Below, piece by piece: positions 30,071 through 42,908 of a stretch of DNA of 64,000 bases. This DNA is from Isochrysis galbana. Lineage: Eukaryota > Haptophyta > Isochrysidales > Isochrysidaceae. The notes under the pieces are model-generated. The model was not told the DNA's origin and made no database searches. It saw nothing but the letters and a program-made list of their open reading frames with translations. The position numbers and the translations under genes were made by a program. The first letter of the stretch is position 1; each line of letters opens with the position of its first letter. The stretch is from positions 1,795,978 through 1,859,977 of the forward strand of contig CM030943.1 in the NCBI GenBank assembly GCA_018136815.1, read 5' to 3'.

Positions 30071-30706
30071 GACACCGGGCCGAGCTCACCTGCCGAGCGA
30101 GTCCACCGCGGCAAGGGGGGGGGGGCGTACATCTCATGCGAGCGTCTCCACGGGGTGCTCCTCAAGCAGCGCCATCACGCGCGATTGGTCTCCCCGCTGG
30201 CGGGCATCACCGAACAACACACGCGCCATCCACGCCACCGAGCGTCGTCGTCACAGGCTAACGTCAATGCCATGTGCGAGGCGTGAATATTAAAAGGTTT
30301 TTTTTTCTCTCTCCCCTCTCCGGCGGCACGCGCGATGGCGCACCTGCGACAGGCCTGCAGATGCTGCCCTTCTGGCAACCCCTAGAGGCTCGTTGAAAAA
30401 AAAACATCTGAAGATTCAGGGCTACACACCTATTGGCTACTGGACTATCCAGCTCTACTTCCACCGCCCTTATCTTCCCTTCCTCCACCTCTTCCCCTGC
30501 CCCCCCTTCATTCCTTTTTCGTTGGTTTCCGGGGTCCGGCCTCGGTGCACTACCTGAGGCCTGGTTTGGAGTGCGGGTTCCGGGCAGGCCTTTTGGTCTC
30601 TTGCTCTCGTAGGTCGTGGCCGTTGCCAGTTGGTGAGTAGTCATACCAGTCAGAACGGTGCGGCTGACTTTGCATGTTGCGACATTTCTTGGAGCCAAAC
30701 GAGGGT
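30071..30706. other. 3' flank of the giant gene, repeat pieces
   Basis: 30285-30400 combines an inverted head (AATATTAAAAGGTTTTTTTT) and a direct body piece of the 28055 repeat. 30397-30575 is the partner of 250-440. No gene is seen. Confidence 0.6.
30397..30575 (+). repeat. Dispersed repeat, copy 2 of 2
   Basis: It begins AAAAACATCTGAAGATTC and contains GGGGTCCGGCCTCGGTGC. It is the counterpart of 250-440. Confidence 0.65.
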
Positions 30707-33700
30707 TTAAATGAGTCCCAAATCTTTTGCCCGCGCCCGGACCTGTGCTATCCAGCAGTTGTCAAGCAAAAATGGCAAGGTGACGATAAGCAAGATCTCC
30801 ATCGGCTCGACAATGACAAAGCTACTTATTAAGGCGAGGGCTATGCTTAGCAAGAAGGATTGCGTCTGCTTCTCACCGAAGGTCATGGCGTAGATCATTA
30901 ATATGAGCGTGCACACAACAAAAATGGCAAGGGCTAACGTCCACGCGAAAATAAACTTTGCTCGCCCAAGACGCTCTCTCGAAGTGAGTTTGCGCCTTGC
31001 CCGGTTCGACTTCCACTTCAAATAAGCTTCTTGTGAAGTCATCTTTGTTCGTGCGTTGCGAATGAGCTCGCGCTCACGCTTTGCCTTACGCCGCACTCCT
31101 TTGTTGCCGAATCGGAAGATGAGGCGGATGATCATGGCAGCCACCACGCAAGGGAATACGGTGATCAGGGCTTGGATGATGCGCGTGACGAGTGTAGGCG
31201 ACACTGTGCTGGGTTGATTGCTGAAGAGCATGGCCAACAAGACACTTTCCAAAACGATCACGTTCCAGAATATCTGCACGCATTGGGTGTCGTAGAGATC
31301 GCCGTCGGCATCCGTTGGCCAGATGAAGGAGATCAACGTGTGCTCACTGCGGGCTGTGTCGGCGAATCTTTTAAACCAACCACGCACGTATCCTCTGATT
31401 CGAAGAACGAGCACTCGCCACTGGCAGCTTCGTAGCAAATATAGCACCTCGTTGACCTCCAGTACGGACTTCCTCGCCATGTCCCGTGCGCTAGACACGG
31501 CAGCGACTGTCTTCTTTGTGGCACTCCCCGCTGCCTCCAGCAAGCTTGAGGAGGTCGCATACTTTAGCCGTGTACTTTGCGCTGAATCTCTCAGAGCCGG
31601 CTCGTCAATGCTAGTCTGAGACACTTGGCGCGTAGCCCTCCAAGCTGATGACTCCGGCGGTGGCGTCTCCGGAAAATCTTCAGCACTATCAGCTGGGTGC
31701 ACGCTCGGTGAAAATCTTGCCCGAGCAATCGTAATAGCGCACCTTGTCGGCAAGCGCGCCATGAGAGACTCATCCGTGCGCGTCTTGGAATTCCTTTTGC
31801 TTGAGTTGCTCGATGCAGACGGTGCACGCTCGGAGAGGCTGTCACGCGCCTCCATGTCTAAGGCCGAGAGGCTTGAAGGACGAATTTTCTTCCGCGGGTC
31901 ACGGAAATACGTCGCTCTCCGATATTGCGGAGGTGGCAGTCCCCCGTGCTCACACCCGGGCTCGCCTTCCGGCATTGCTACTTCAACCATAGAGCGACTC
32001 CGCATTGGCTCGGAAGAGAGGGCTTCATTGAGATCATTTCGAGGCACGCTCTCTGCCTGTGCGACTTGATGGACTGGGGCGTCGATGACTTCTTGGCAAT
32101 CCTGTGTAGGAACGATAGCCTGGAGTGCAACATCATCTACGACTTTAACCATCGTCCGGCTCGTGCGTGGTTGTGGCATTTGGGGGGCTTCTGTAGGGTG
32201 ACGGGCAGGCACGATTTCCTTCGGTGTTGCGTCATCGATCGCCGGACGTTGAGGTGATGCTGCCGAATCAGACGATGCAGAATCCTGGTGGTGAGCCGCC
32301 TTGCTCTTGCCGGCTATAACTCGCGCGAATTGGTTCGCAAGCCGTGCTGCTCGCATTCTCTGCTTTCTAGCATCTGCTCTACAGCTTCCCTTGTGTCCAC
32401 TACTTGAATAATGGCAGCTAATAGCTGCTTTATGCACTCCTGCGGTGGGCGAAGACTTGTTATAGCCTAGCATAGCACTTGGAGGTCGGCTTGCTGGCCG
32501 CAAGGCTGGTGCCCATGCCGCTTGTTGGCTCGTTCTCATCAGAGGAATGCGGCTGTTGTGCTTGACGTGGCGCGGTCCGTCGGAGGATATGGTTTGCTGT
32601 GCGGGCTCGCCAATAGCCGTGACAAGCGCGCCTGCTTGGTACCTATTCAACGTGCCCCTCATCGGATCCCTCTCACCATCACGTACTGACTCAACGCCGA
32701 GATCATGAGTGCAAGAGCTACCTTGAATGTTTGGATGACGAGCCGACGCCTCCCGTCTTATGCTGCCTGCCTCCGCCGCCGGGAGCGCCGGAGCTTCGCT
32801 GTGGTCTGCCAGCATACCGAGGGAGAGACTCAGCCTCGTTTGTACTGCTCCACTGCTCAGCCAAACCGCTCCCTTGCTGGCGGTAGAGGCGGTCTCGCCT
32901 GAGTGCGGGAGTCTCTCGCGCATCTTGGCTATCAGGTCCTTGTGTCTGAGCATCCGGTGTGTCCGCGCAGCTCGCGACTGGACAAGCAAACGCCGATGGA
33001 GCCGAAATCGCGCAAACGCGAGCGAAATGATCCAAAGGACTGTGATAGAGGCCACGTATCTAACGATGGCAGAATTCTCCATCGGATTGAACGAAATGAA
33101 GAAGTGAAGCGCGTCCTCGGCGGAGAAGGTGTTAAATGTGATAGAGGCAAGCTCAGCCAGTAAGTCTTCGAGCGTAATGGGGAAGCGAAGCACGCTGAAA
33201 TCGGTCAAGTGGTCACACAGGCAGTAAAGGAAGCCGTCCGCTTCGCCGTCCGGCGGCAGAGCAGCTACACAGCCTCGAGTGCTATACTCACGCAACTCTT
33301 CATCCCAGAAGGCGCACTCTGCCTTGACGGCACAGTCGGCTCCGAGAAAGCCCTCAGTGCAAAGACAAACGCCGTTACGGCACTCTCCGTTGCCGACGGC
33401 GGCATTGCAAAAGCTGAACTCGGAGCAATCGCCTGAACCGTACTCTCGATGACACGAGTATTTATAGATGTCAGGAGAGTCGGGAGGGTGTGCAGGTGGG
33501 GCGTTGGGTGGTTGCGGCGGCACTGCAGGTGGTGGTGGGCTTCCAGGTGGCAAGGGGGGCAAAGGCGGTGGCGAGGGGGGTGGAGGGCTTGGAGGAGGTG
33601 GGGACGGTGGTGGTGGCGACGGCGGCGGCGGTCGAGGAGCCGTTCCTGGTGCATAAGGTGGAGGCGACGGAGGCGGCGGCGGCGGTGGTGACGGCGGCCA

Positions 33701-36700
33701 CATCGGTGGGTGGCTCGGCGGCGGCACTGGATTAGGCAGAGGTGGCTGAGGCGGAGGCTGCAAAGGCGGCCTCTGAGGGGGGCGGCTCGGCGATGGTGGA
33801 GACGGGGGTGGGGGTGGAGGCGGGGGCGGAGAGGGTGGAGGACTTGGTGGAGGAGGAGGAGGCGGGGGCGGGGGCGGACTCGGCATCGGCGGCGGCAGAA
33901 ACGGCGGCGGTGGTGAGAGCGGCGGCGGTGGCGAGAGCGGCGGCGATTGTGGTGGCGGTGATGGGGGCCGCCAGGGAGGGAGGGATGGCGATGGATGCAA
34001 GGGAGGCATACTTGGAGGCGGGTACGGTGGTGTAGGTGGAAGCAAAGGGGAGGGTGGAGGGCTCAGAGGAGGTGGAGATGGCGGCGAAGGAGGAGGTCGC
34101 AAAGGCGGCTGAACCGGGGGCAAAGACGGCGAAGGAGGAGTCGCGGGTGGAGGTCTGGGCGCAAGATTTGGAAGAAAGGGGGGTTGAGATGGTGGCGGTA
34201 AAGATGGTGGCGGCGCCAAGGGAGGGGGTGGATGCGGAGCCATTCCGGAAGGGAATGACGGCGATGAAGGAGCTGCCGGTGGTGCACGAGGTGGCTCCCC
34301 GGGCGGCGGTGGCGAGGCTGGCAGTGAGGGCGGAAGGGCAGGCGCGAACGGTGGTGGTATCAACGGGACGTCCGACGGTGCATCTGGTGGAGGTAGCAGC
34401 GGTGGCGAAGCGGGCGGCTCAAATGGGAAAGGTGGCGGCGGATAGGGTGGCATGGCAGGCGGGCTGGACGGAGGTGGCGGAGCCACCGAACAAGTGACGC
34501 GCACGCCGGCGCCGCCCGGATTAATGCGGCTGCATTCTCCCGAGATGCCTCCGATGCATGCAAGCGACGCGCATGCGTCCATGTTGTCCCCTACCCTATG
34601 AACCTCGCCATTCGGACAAGTGCACTCTCCACCCCACCTTCCGACGTCGACGACACCATATTCCACGCTGTTCACCACACCGGGAGGGTACTGCGGGGGG
34701 GGCGCAGGCGACGGCGGTATGGGAGGCGCAGTCGGGGGCGGAGAGCCCGGTGGATGTGGCAACGGGGCAAACCCTGGTGAATACGGAGGCGGTGAGCGAG
34801 GGGGCGGGCGGAGAGGCGGAGCTGCCGGTGGGGGCCAAGACGGGTCAGGCATATTTGGCGGTGGCGCTCCTGGTGGCGGTGCCGGCGGCGACGGTGGGGC
34901 CACAGGGGGAGAATTTGGCGGCGCTCGCGACGGGCTGAGCGGTGTATTGTGAGCGGGCCAACTCGGTGGCCTTGGAGGCGGAGGAAGAGCGGGCGGAGGT
35001 GGTGGGGTCGCCGGCGGAGGGAGAGGAGCAGGCATCGCAGGAGGCTGTGGACTTGGGGGAAGTCGCGGAGGCGGGCGAGGCGGTGGGGATGGAGGGTGTT
35101 GCGGCGGTGCCGAGGGTGGTCTTGGTGGAATCGGCGCGCTAGGAGGTGGCCGTGGAGGAGCAGATGGCGGGCCGAAAGGAGGTGGCAGCCGTGGCGGCGG
35201 TGGCAATGGATTCAGACCGGGGGGAAACGTGCAAATATCGCGCCACTGTCGTGGGTCCAAGCCCACAACGGACCCGGGTAGCGGCAGAAGGATCCGAATC
35301 GGCTCGGGGGTGTTTGAGACATTCAACTCATTGCCCAACTCGTCCGACAAGATTATGGATGTGACGCCGTCGGGCGCGTCCGAACTCACGTTGTGCACGT
35401 TGGTCTCGTAGGAGGTGATGACGCTGCCGACGGGTCCACATGCGGCGGTTGCAGTGCCCGAGTCAGCCATCCGGCGTGGCCCTCTATGAGGTGCTGAGCC
35501 CTTAACAACCGGTCCATGTCGCTGTTTGCGACCGCTCACCGACTGCTGGCTACACAGAGTTCCGCTAGGGAGGGTGAAAGAGGCAGTCGGCCCGTTGGTC
35601 AGCGACATCGCTTGCACAGACTGCCCTTCCAACAGCCTAGGGTCGAGCACTATTTGCAGGGTAGTGGCGATGCCGTTGCCCCCGTACGATGCTGGGATCT
35701 CTCCCGGCACCGCCGTCTTCAGCACCGCATTCGATAGCTTTGTCACAGCACCTGCAAGCTGTTCGGCCCTCTCCTGTTGCGCCAAGCGTCGCGCTGCTTC
35801 ATGGATGGTGTCATTGGCGACCGAGACATTTTGCCGCATTCGTTGGTGGGGGCGAGCAACAAACATTCCTTGAGTAGTCAGATTGACGTCACTCGAGGTA
35901 TTAAAAGTGATGGAGGCCTCGGCGCCTAACCGTGTTGCTGTGAGCAAAGAGCCTACACTCCGCAGCATGACACCGGGCGCCCCTTCTGCGAATTCTCCGG
36001 CTACATCGGCTTTCTCGATGAGGCTATCGAGTACCTTGGCTCCAGCTTCTTGAGCCTCCTCCGTGAGCTGACAAGGATCCCCTCCAAGGGCACCGACGGC
36101 ATTGCTTGTGGCAAGTAGAGCCCCGGAGTCACTGGCTTGCTGATCACGTGACTCGGCGAGCGTGACCATGATACTTGTTCTCAACGTCGAGCTGTGAGCC
36201 GCTTCGTCCCCGGCATCAAAGCACTGCGTCTTACCGGTGTCGCCCTCAGAGAGCAGACGCATCCGACGCCCAAACGCCGCCAGATTCAGCTTGTTGCCAA
36301 CCGAGCCTGCGAGCTGCATCATCGCATCGGTATCACCTTCCGCGCGTAGCAGCTTAAGTTGCTCGCTGAGCGCCCTACCTTTGCTCGTGTCGATACTCGC
36401 GCCCGGCAGCACCTCCAAATCGACGGAACGGACCCCAACGGCGCCAAACGCGTCCCACACACTGCAGAACAAGGTCCAACTGCCCGCCTCGGGAAAACCC
36501 CAAACGGCACTGTCGCGCATGGATCTTGATCCAAGAGGAACAGTCGTAGCATTGTCCTCGCCTCGCCGCACATAGCCAAAGCTGTAGAGAAGAGGCTTGT
36601 CGGTCTCGTCGTCATCCCAATTCTTGGCCAAGATCTCGACGGTGGTCTCCAACTCGACGACAGGCGCCGCAGACGCCACCATTGCGCAGCTGCCACCAAA

Positions 36701-39700
36701 CGGGGGTTCATTCATCACTAGTGTGATGGAAGCAGATCCAGTTTGCTGCCCGACGGTCGCCGTAAGCGTCAAGGTGTACGTGGCGCCGGGCTTCAGCAGG
36801 CCCGGAAGTATAACGAGGTTACTTTTACGAATCCCTGTAGTGCTGAACAAAGACATGTCAAGATCGCTGTCGTCGATGGTCCATAAGTATGCCACCCGAC
36901 TTGAGTTCGTGATTGAGCTGTCGGCGTCCATGTCGGAGCCTCCCATCAGCGCGAGCTTCTTCGAGGGGTTTTGTTTGGGATTCTTTAATGGCTGTATGAA
37001 GACGTCTGGCAGCCTGCCGGGGCTGACGCTGATTTCAACAGTAGATTTGACCGCCTCACCGTCCAATTTGCTGACGACCACCGAGATCAGGTACACGAAC
37101 TGACTCGACACGCTCTCCGCCGGAATGTTCCACTCGCATATGTCCAAGGGAGGAGACGTAAATGCGCAGCGCCCAAATGGTGTGCGACTCGAGGCGAGGA
37201 TGGCCACGCATGTCCAGTTGTAGGAGAGCACGGCGCCGGGATCATCCGGGTCGCCGAACGCCTCACCACAAGCACTAGCAAGCAGCGGGCTATCCTCTCC
37301 GACCTTCCTGTTCCCGCCAACTATGGATCCGGAGAGCGGTTCATCAGCTAGCTCGACTTGCACAGTTGCGTTGCCACACAAGTTCGTGCCCCGCATGCAG
37401 CCCACGCAAATAAGATCGTATACAATGTTCTTGTCTAGAAATGAACCTCGGAGCTCGAGGCCACGGCGTAGGTTCGAATCGCTAGAAGCCTCAACCAGGT
37501 CGACAAGCGGTATTGCCACGCCGTGAGAGTCTGTTGCCCCAACATTGCGCCATGTGTATTCAATCTGAGCATTAGCGCCTTCGAAGCAAGATGCCAACTT
37601 CGCCGATGCTTGCAGAACGACGGAACCATCCGCTCGCACTCGCACCACGGGCGGAGCGGCAATGCTGATCGTGGGGATTGGCGCTGCCGCTCGGTTAACG
37701 ATCACCTCAAACGGAGGGCTCTCATGGCCGAGGAAGTTGCGCACAATGAGGGCGATCACAAAGGTGGAACCGCCGTCGAGCGCATTGCGCAACGCAATCG
37801 TATCCACCCCGGAGCCTTGAGTTGGCGTGAGTGCAGCATCAAGCGCGGATTGAATCTGATAGTAACGATCGCATCTGGTCGGGTGCGCGACGTACTGAAA
37901 TATCAGTGACTTCGAACCCCCGCCCGTACTTCGGGTCGCATCCAGAATCAGCTCCGTACCGTCGCATGAGCTGATCTCGCCAGGTGCTTGCAGTAAGGCG
38001 ATGGGCTCGATGCATGCCTCCACCTCCGGCGTGGCCGCCACGTCGCAAGGATAATCCACATCGGTCGCGAGGACTAGGGCGCGGTTGCAGAGATCATTTC
38101 CTGCGCCCAAGGTAGCGCATCCACATGGATCGAAGCCGCAGTTTTGCGGATAAGCCCACATCTTGGGCCATACGACGCCTGCCTTCACTTTGATGATCAT
38201 CCCAGGGGTTGCGTCCGTAAATTCGGTCAGGAAGATAGTCACGGTGACGTCATCCCTCCACTGGCATACCGGCTCCGTGTAGGCTGTTCCACGAAGCTGA
38301 ACGACGGTCTCGTTCTCAAAGATGAGGCCGCAAGGCCCCTGTCCGTTAAAGCGAGCCCGATTCGTTGGCTGGTCGTCGAATTGGACGATGATGCGGTTGG
38401 CACTGGTTGTGAAATATACGTCAACAACTGCTGGGCTATGCAGACCTAGGAACTCGAAGCGCACCGTGCCGGCTGCGTCGTGAAAGGATTGGCTATTCAG
38501 GGCGACAGAAACAGGTTGACCAGCCGTGTTGGCCTGGCCCCACGTTGTAGTGCACACGGCAGTCTGATCGTCCAGAAACATTGGCGGCTCTTCCTGCACG
38601 GTCTCACCAAACTTACATCGGAAGAGTGACCGCTGCAAGCCGAGATCGTACGGCAAAGCCCTGAAGCCACTCCCGCGAATCGTGACCTCCGTGCCGCCTG
38701 TAGCCTCACCCATTTCCGGAGATATGGAGGTGAGTGTAGGATGTAGATAAAACGAGAAGGAGACGAAGTCCGCAGCGAACGTGCCATCGGCGCCAGCATT
38801 TAGACTCACACCAATATCAACGCGCTGAGCGTCCCACAGAGCCGGAATGTCGCACTGCACGCGAGTCTTGGCGAGAAGTCTCGCTTGCACAAGCACTCCT
38901 GCCACTCGGCATACAAGGCCGAAATCGGCGAAGTTATCTCCCCGTAAGGTGATGGATGTTGCAAGACGCTCTGGTGCGCCCACTGCCTCGACCGAAAAGA
39001 TCCGCACCATATCAAGATCGTATTCGACGAAGCGAGGCGCTCCGTAAAGAGCAGGCTCAGGCGAAATTCCATTGAGCTTGCACGACATCAGCCATGTACC
39101 CGTCACGCCAAGACTAGGAGAAGCGGTAAGCAGGTAAGTCGAATTCACGGGCACGAGTGACTTGGAGACGCGCACAGACCCACCCGAGCCTTCGAGTACA
39201 AACTCACAAGTCCCACCCTCAAGCGCAGGCTCCGGGAAGCCTTCACCCCACACTCCAATGGGAACGTTGCGTGAAGCAGGCGCGCCTTTGGTGTCAATGC
39301 TCCTAATTAGCGCGTTGTACAAGGTTAAGCTAGTATTGGTTGGCGCAAAGCACTGCCCATTGAGCGAGAGCTCGAGAGGGTAGATGCCAGTAGAGTAGCG
39401 AAAGGTGTCCGGGAGCGGAGGCTTATCGCATGCGACTGAGCGGCCTCCCTCAAGCATCCCACCGATTGAGCCAACCACGCCTCCAACCCGGCAACGGATG
39501 GGCCCATACTGTTGAAAGTTGCCCTCGCTGAGCGTCAGGGGCGTCTGCAAGTTATAAGCGCCCCCCGCGGGGAAGGCAGCGCCTGCTGTCGAGGCCTCGT
39601 CACTGTAGACTGTAAAGATATCGAGCACCGGCATGTCCCATTGCTGAGCGACGACGAGAGAGAGCGGATGCGTCGCCAGCGCCGACGTGCCGGGGGTCTC

Positions 39701-42700
39701 GCACGAGATGGTGATATCGCTTGTCACGTTGGCAGCGGTGAGACCGAGTGTGCCAAACTTACATTGGACTTCGAGACCCGCCGCGAGAAGAGCGGAGAAG
39801 CCCGCGCCAACAATGGTGACGACGCTGATGCACCCGATTGAGGTTCCACGGGGCGATGCCCCATCGATGCCCAACACAACAGCTTGGCTGGTGTGTATGG
39901 CATTGTACGATGGCGAATTGTACAAGCCATTGTGTGAGAGAAAGTTGTACTTATAGCACAACGTCGCAATGCCAGGGCGAGTAAAGATAAAGCGGGCACT
40001 TGCTGATGAAAGTATCTGATTGGACGCCGATGTCTGTCCGGTGCAAGAAAGGCTTTTTGACGACCCATGGATCCACTTTGCCCAGTCGCCGTCTTCGACA
40101 TTCTGCCCCTCGAAGGCCACCGTGGTGGGAACCCTCAACTGTGTAAGCACCAGCCGAGGCGCGTCAATTGTGCTCGGCGGCAGCATTGGAGGGGGCTTGG
40201 GCGGAGATGGCGGCTCGGGCGGTGGGATCGGCTGCGGAGATGGCGGTGGTAGAGGCGGTCGCGGAGGTGGCGACGGTGGCGGGGGTGCGTGTCCGCCTGG
40301 AGGAGCCGGTTTGACCGGCGGGGAAGGAGAGGGGCTGGGAGCCGGGAGGGGCTGAGGGCTAGGTGGCAGATATGGTGGGGGCAGTGGATGAGGGGGCGGA
40401 GGAGATGGGGCTGTAGTGCTCTCTGCAAACGACTTCACGTTGAAGGGCTCGGAGGAAGGCTGACCGGCTCTCGTGGACATGCTCTGAGTGAATTCCGATG
40501 CTGTCACGATGGTGATGATGTCCTGAGCTTGAAGAGCGGAAAAGGCGTCGAGGGTCACAACGATTCCATACGAGGTACTAGATATCTTTTCAGCCCGAAC
40601 ATCAGACACACCATACAGTAATTCACTGCAAACTGACGCGATGAGCAAAGCCACATTGTCACCATCCGAACTGCCAGTAGTTGTCCCAGCGCTTATGATA
40701 CTAATGGAAAAAAGCACTCGGTGCACCCTTTGTCCTCCGGGCGAGAGGGGGGGCGGCGGTGATGGTGAGGGCGAGGCAGGTGGTGAGACATATGGCGGGA
40801 CGGATGGCGGCGATCTTGGTGGAGGTGAAGGGGGGGGCGACGGCGGGGGTGGAGCTGGATGCGGCGGCGAGGGCGTGGGTGAGACGGGCGGTGGCGACGA
40901 GGGCGGTAGGGGTGAGGGCGGTAGGGGCGAGGGCGGTGGAGGCGAGGGCGGTGGAGGCAACGGCGGTGGAGGCAACGGCGGTGGCGATGAGGGCGGAGGG
41001 GGCGACGGTGGAGGTGGAGGTGGCGAAGGAAGAGGCGGCGAGGGTGGAGGAGGCAACGGTGATGGTAGGGCCGGAAGAGGCGATGGTGGTGGTTGGGACG
41101 GTGGTTGCGGCGATGGCGGCGGCGACGAGGGTGAAGGTGGAGACGGAAATGGCAGCAAGGGCGGCGGCTGCGAGGGCGGAGGGGGTCCTCTTGGAGGCGA
41201 AAATGGTGGCGGCTCCGACGGCATGGGTGAGGCTGGCGGTGGTGGCGATGGCGGTGGCGGCGACGGCGGTGGCGCCGGTGGCGGCGACGGTGGTGGTGGC
41301 GATGGTGGCGGCGATGGTGGCGGCGGCGATGGCGGCGGCGGCGAGGGCGATTCAACTCCCGATCTGATCACAAAGTCATGTAACCTACAGAGATAGGACG
41401 GTCCTACCTGCTTGATTATGAATCGATATCGGTTGAACGACAAGGACGTTGTCGTTGGGACTATCCAGAAAGCGGTGTTGTTGAAATATGGCAGGTTTGC
41501 GGTCTGCCCGTCGTAAAGTGATGTGAGAGAGCCTGAATCTGATGCGGCTGCTATAACCAGCTCACGTGGAGCTCCTATCGAGCTTGTCGCCATCAGTAAG
41601 ACGTCTTCGGGAGTAATATGTAATGGTAGCGATATCTCAATCGACTCTCCCGGGACACCAACACCGTCAACGAAAGTCATTTGATTCGAAATGTAAGCGC
41701 CCGTGTTTAGATCGTATTTGTTACCGGCGGATGTCCATTCGGTAGATAAATCGGAGTCTAAGCCCTTAAACGCAGTAAACGCAGCCGAGTAGCTCGAGGA
41801 AGCCGTAATGACGTACGCCCCATTCCCGTATGATTGGTTTGATAGAGTTTGGGTACTGGAAGTGAGTGGGGATGGAGGCCACCTTAATCGGGAGTTTGTA
41901 GCGTCGTTGATGTAGTACGTCAATTTTCTCGACGCCCTGCCATTTGGAAGGGCGTCGGTGGCGTCCGTGAACATCGACGGCCATGGCGGCAGCGGCGATG
42001 GTGGCCGCGGTGAGATCAGCGGCGGCGGCGGTGGCGGCGGATTTGAGGGCGGCGGCGATGGTGGCGGCGGCGATGGCGAGCGCGGCGATGGCGGCGATGG
42101 TGGCCACGGCGATGGTGGTGGTGGTGGCGGCGGCGGCGGAGATGAGGATGGCCGCGGCCATGGCGGCGGCGGTGATGGAGGCGACGGCGATGGTGGCGGC
42201 GGCGATGGTGGCGGCGGCGATGGTGGCGGCGGCGATGGTGGCAGCAGCGATGGTGGCGGTGGCGATGGTGATGGCGGTGTTGGTGGCAGCGTTGAGGGCG
42301 GCGGCGGCGATGGAGGCAGTGGTGATGGAGGCGGCGGCAAAAGTGGAGGCAATAACGCGGGCGGCGGCGGGGTCGGTGATTGTATTGCTAAGCGGCGACC
42401 AGCCACCTTTGGCGCCACCGCCAGTGTCGATTCAGAGAGAATTGAAGATGAAGGCTGGGTTGGGGGTGACGAATACGGTGGCAGGGCAATAGGCGGCTGC
42501 GATGGTGACGGAGACCATGACGGTAAGGGGGATAGGGATGGTGGAGATATTCTGGATGGCAAGGCGGGCAGGGGTGATTGCGCCAGCAATGAGGGAGGCA
42601 CCGACAATGCCTGTGGTGCTAATGACGATGATGGTGAGGAAGAGCGCGGTGGCGGCAGTGGCGATACCGACGGGAGGCCTGGAGTTTTCGGTGGCGTCAG

Positions 42701-42898
42701 GGTCAACACGTAGAAACTAGCGTTGGTTGCCGCGGACGCGTTGTTCGCACATATGACTGAAGGAAGTAGGTACCATGTAGCCAGGGCGTAAAGTACTGAG
42801 CTGCGCAGCGACGGAGCATTTGTGCCGTGCCCTTGGCATGGTGCGCGGTCAGACCGAGTGCGTGCACGTGGACAATGCGGGCCGGAACGAGGGATCAA
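30707..42898 (-). CDS. Giant REJ/GPS polycystin-like surface protein
   Basis: An open frame of about 4060 codons without intron. Approximate residues: hydrophobic segment 32-50; proline-rich tract 60-313 ([11 protein letters not shown] type, as in pherophorins); discoidin-like module 343-503 ([21 protein letters not shown]); proline tract 516-720; a module at 720-826; IPT/TIG-type modules between about 1000 and 1490 ([20 protein letters not shown]); REJ-type region 1615-2200; GAIN-like region to 2556; proline tracts 2556-2735 and 2802-3142; EGF-like [20 protein letters not shown] motif ending [15 protein letters not shown] near 3230; then one membrane helix at 3275-3300, a long cytoplasmic part and at least four helices at 3870-4050, with [16 protein letters not shown] as in polycystin-1. 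No PLAT domain was seen. It is probably a cell-surface or ciliary receptor/adhesion protein. No ATG lies near the beginning of the frame (the first codon counted is TTG), so an upstream exon is required. An acceptor at GCGCAG near 42806 fits. Confidence 0.85.
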   Translation of the reverse strand: MIPRSGPHCPRARTRSDRAPCQGHGTNAPSLRSSVLYALATWYLLPSVICANNASAATNASFYVLTLTPPKTPGLPSVSPLPPPRSSSPSSSLAPQALSVPPSLLAQSPLPALPSRISPPSLSPLPSWSPSPSQPPIALPPYSSPPTQPSSSILSESTLAVAPKVAGRRLAIQSPTPPPPALLPPLLPPPPSPLPPSPPPPSTLPPTPPSPSPPPPSLLPPSPPPPSPPPPSPPPPSPSPPSPPPPWPRPSSSPPPPPPPPPSPWPPSPPSPRSPSPPPPSPPPSNPPPPPPPLISPRPPSPLPPWPSMFTDATDALPNGRASRKLTYYINDATNSRLRWPPSPLTSSTQTLSNQSYGNGAYVITASSSYSAAFTAFKGLDSDLSTEWTSAGNKYDLNTGAYISNQMTFVDGVGVPGESIEISLPLHITPEDVLLMATSSIGAPRELVIAAASDSGSLTSLYDGQTANLPYFNNTAFWIVPTTTSLSFNRYRFIIKQVGPSYLCRLHDFVIRSGVESPSPPPPSPPPPSPPPSPPPPSPPPAPPPSPPPPSPPPPASPMPSEPPPFSPPRGPPPPSQPPPLLPFPSPPSPSSPPPSPQPPSQPPPSPLPALPSPLPPPPSPPLPSPPPPPPSPPPPSSPPPLPPPPLPPPPSPPPPSPLPPSPLPPSSPPPVSPTPSPPHPAPPPPSPPPSPPPRSPPSVPPYVSPPASPSPSPPPPLSPGGQRVHRVLFSISIISAGTTTGSSDGDNVALLIASVCSELLYGVSDVRAEKISSTSYGIVVTLDAFSALQAQDIITIVTASEFTQSMSTRAGQPSSEPFNVKSFAESTTAPSPPPPHPLPPPYLPPSPQPLPAPSPSPSPPVKPAPPGGHAPPPPSPPPRPPLPPPSPQPIPPPEPPSPPKPPPMLPPSTIDAPRLVLTQLRVPTTVAFEGQNVEDGDWAKWIHGSSKSLSCTGQTSASNQILSSASARFIFTRPGIATLCYKYNFLSHNGLYNSPSYNAIHTSQAVVLGIDGASPRGTSIGCISVVTIVGAGFSALLAAGLEVQCKFGTLGLTAANVTSDITISCETPGTSALATHPLSLVVAQQWDMPVLDIFTVYSDEASTAGAAFPAGGAYNLQTPLTLSEGNFQQYGPIRCRVGGVVGSIGGMLEGGRSVACDKPPLPDTFRYSTGIYPLELSLNGQCFAPTNTSLTLYNALIRSIDTKGAPASRNVPIGVWGEGFPEPALEGGTCEFVLEGSGGSVRVSKSLVPVNSTYLLTASPSLGVTGTWLMSCKLNGISPEPALYGAPRFVEYDLDMVRIFSVEAVGAPERLATSITLRGDNFADFGLVCRVAGVLVQARLLAKTRVQCDIPALWDAQRVDIGVSLNAGADGTFAADFVSFSFYLHPTLTSISPEMGEATGGTEVTIRGSGFRALPYDLGLQRSLFRCKFGETVQEEPPMFLDDQTAVCTTTWGQANTAGQPVSVALNSQSFHDAAGTVRFEFLGLHSPAVVDVYFTTSANRIIVQFDDQPTNRARFNGQGPCGLIFENETVVQLRGTAYTEPVCQWRDDVTVTIFLTEFTDATPGMIIKVKAGVVWPKMWAYPQNCGFDPCGCATLGAGNDLCNRALVLATDVDYPCDVAATPEVEACIEPIALLQAPGEISSCDGTELILDATRSTGGGSKSLIFQYVAHPTRCDRYYQIQSALDAALTPTQGSGVDTIALRNALDGGSTFVIALIVRNFLGHESPPFEVIVNRAAAPIPTISIAAPPVVRVRADGSVVLQASAKLASCFEGANAQIEYTWRNVGATDSHGVAIPLVDLVEASSDSNLRRGLELRGSFLDKNIVYDLICVGCMRGTNLCGNATVQVELADEPLSGSIVGGNRKVGEDSPLLASACGEAFGDPDDPGAVLSYNWTCVAILASSRTPFGRCAFTSPPLDICEWNIPAESVSSQFVYLISVVVSKLDGEAVKSTVEISVSPGRLPDVFIQPLKNPKQNPSKKLALMGGSDMDADSSITNSSRVAYLWTIDDSDLDMSLFSTTGIRKSNLVILPGLLKPGATYTLTLTATVGQQTGSASITLVMNEPPFGGSCAMVASAAPVVELETTVEILAKNWDDDETDKPLLYSFGYVRRGEDNATTVPLGSRSMRDSAVWGFPEAGSWTLFCSVWDAFGAVGVRSVDLEVLPGASIDTSKGRALSEQLKLLRAEGDTDAMMQLAGSVGNKLNLAAFGRRMRLLSEGDTGKTQCFDAGDEAAHSSTLRTSIMVTLAESRDQQASDSGALLATSNAVGALGGDPCQLTEEAQEAGAKVLDSLIEKADVAGEFAEGAPGVMLRSVGSLLTATRLGAEASITFNTSSDVNLTTQGMFVARPHQRMRQNVSVANDTIHEAARRLAQQERAEQLAGAVTKLSNAVLKTAVPGEIPASYGGNGIATTLQIVLDPRLLEGQSVQAMSLTNGPTASFTLPSGTLCSQQSVSGRKQRHGPVVKGSAPHRGPRRMADSGTATAACGPVGSVITSYETNVHNVSSDAPDGVTSIILSDELGNELNVSNTPEPIRILLPLPGSVVGLDPRQWRDICTFPPGLNPLPPPPRLPPPFGPPSAPPRPPPSAPIPPRPPSAPPQHPPSPPPRPPPRLPPSPQPPAMPAPLPPPATPPPPPALPPPPRPPSWPAHNTPLSPSRAPPNSPPVAPPSPPAPPPGAPPPNMPDPSWPPPAAPPLRPPPRSPPPYSPGFAPLPHPPGSPPPTAPPIPPSPAPPPQYPPGVVNSVEYGVVDVGRWGGECTCPNGEVHRVGDNMDACASLACIGGISGECSRINPGGAGVRVTCSVAPPPPSSPPAMPPYPPPPFPFEPPASPPLLPPPDAPSDVPLIPPPFAPALPPSLPASPPPPGEPPRAPPAAPSSPSFPSGMAPHPPPPLAPPPSLPPPSQPPFLPNLAPRPPPATPPSPSLPPVQPPLRPPPSPPSPPPLSPPPSPLLPPTPPYPPPSMPPLHPSPSLPPWRPPSPPPQSPPLSPPPPLSPPPPFLPPPMPSPPPPPPPPPPPSPPPSPPPPPPPPPSPPSPSRPPQRPPLQPPPQPPLPNPVPPPSHPPMWPPSPPPPPPPSPPPYAPGTAPRPPPPSPPPPSPPPPSPPPPSPPPLPPLPPGSPPPPAVPPQPPNAPPAHPPDSPDIYKYSCHREYGSGDCSEFSFCNAAVGNGECRNGVCLCTEGFLGADCAVKAECAFWDEELREYSTRGCVAALPPDGEADGFLYCLCDHLTDFSVLRFPITLEDLLAELASITFNTFSAEDALHFFISFNPMENSAIVRYVASITVLWIISLAFARFRLHRRLLVQSRAARTHRMLRHKDLIAKMRERLPHSGETASTASKGAVWLSSGAVQTRLSLSLGMLADHSEAPALPAAEAGSIRREASARHPNIQGSSCTHDLGVESVRDGERDPMRGTLNRYQAGALVTAIGEPAQQTISSDGPRHVKHNSRIPLMRTSQQAAWAPALRPASRPPSAMLGYNKSSPTAGVHKAAISCHYSSSGHKGSCRADARKQRMRAARLANQFARVIAGKSKAAHHQDSASSDSAASPQRPAIDDATPKEIVPARHPTEAPQMPQPRTSRTMVKVVDDVALQAIVPTQDCQEVIDAPVHQVAQAESVPRNDLNEALSSEPMRSRSMVEVAMPEGEPGCEHGGLPPPQYRRATYFRDPRKKIRPSSLSALDMEARDSLSERAPSASSNSSKRNSKTRTDESLMARLPTRCAITIARARFSPSVHPADSAEDFPETPPPESSAWRATRQVSQTSIDEPALRDSAQSTRLKYATSSSLLEAAGSATKKTVAAVSSARDMARKSVLEVNEVLYLLRSCQWRVLVLRIRGYVRGWFKRFADTARSEHTLISFIWPTDADGDLYDTQCVQIFWNVIVLESVLLAMLFSNQPSTVSPTLVTRIIQALITVFPCVVAAMIIRLIFRFGNKGVRRKAKRERELIRNARTKMTSQEAYLKWKSNRARRKLTSRERLGRAKFIFAWTLALAIFVVCTLILMIYAMTFGEKQTQSFLLSIALALISSFVIVEPMEILLIVTLPFLLDNCWIAQVRARAKDLGLI

Positions 42899-42908
42899 CG
42901 CGCACTAC

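Noticed and set aside
33449-35281. Glycine-, arginine- and alanine-rich plus-strand frames (also 40641-41396 and 41958-42713)
   Set aside because: They are shadows of the proline-rich tracts of the giant minus-strand gene. Only the minus frame continues into recognisable domains.
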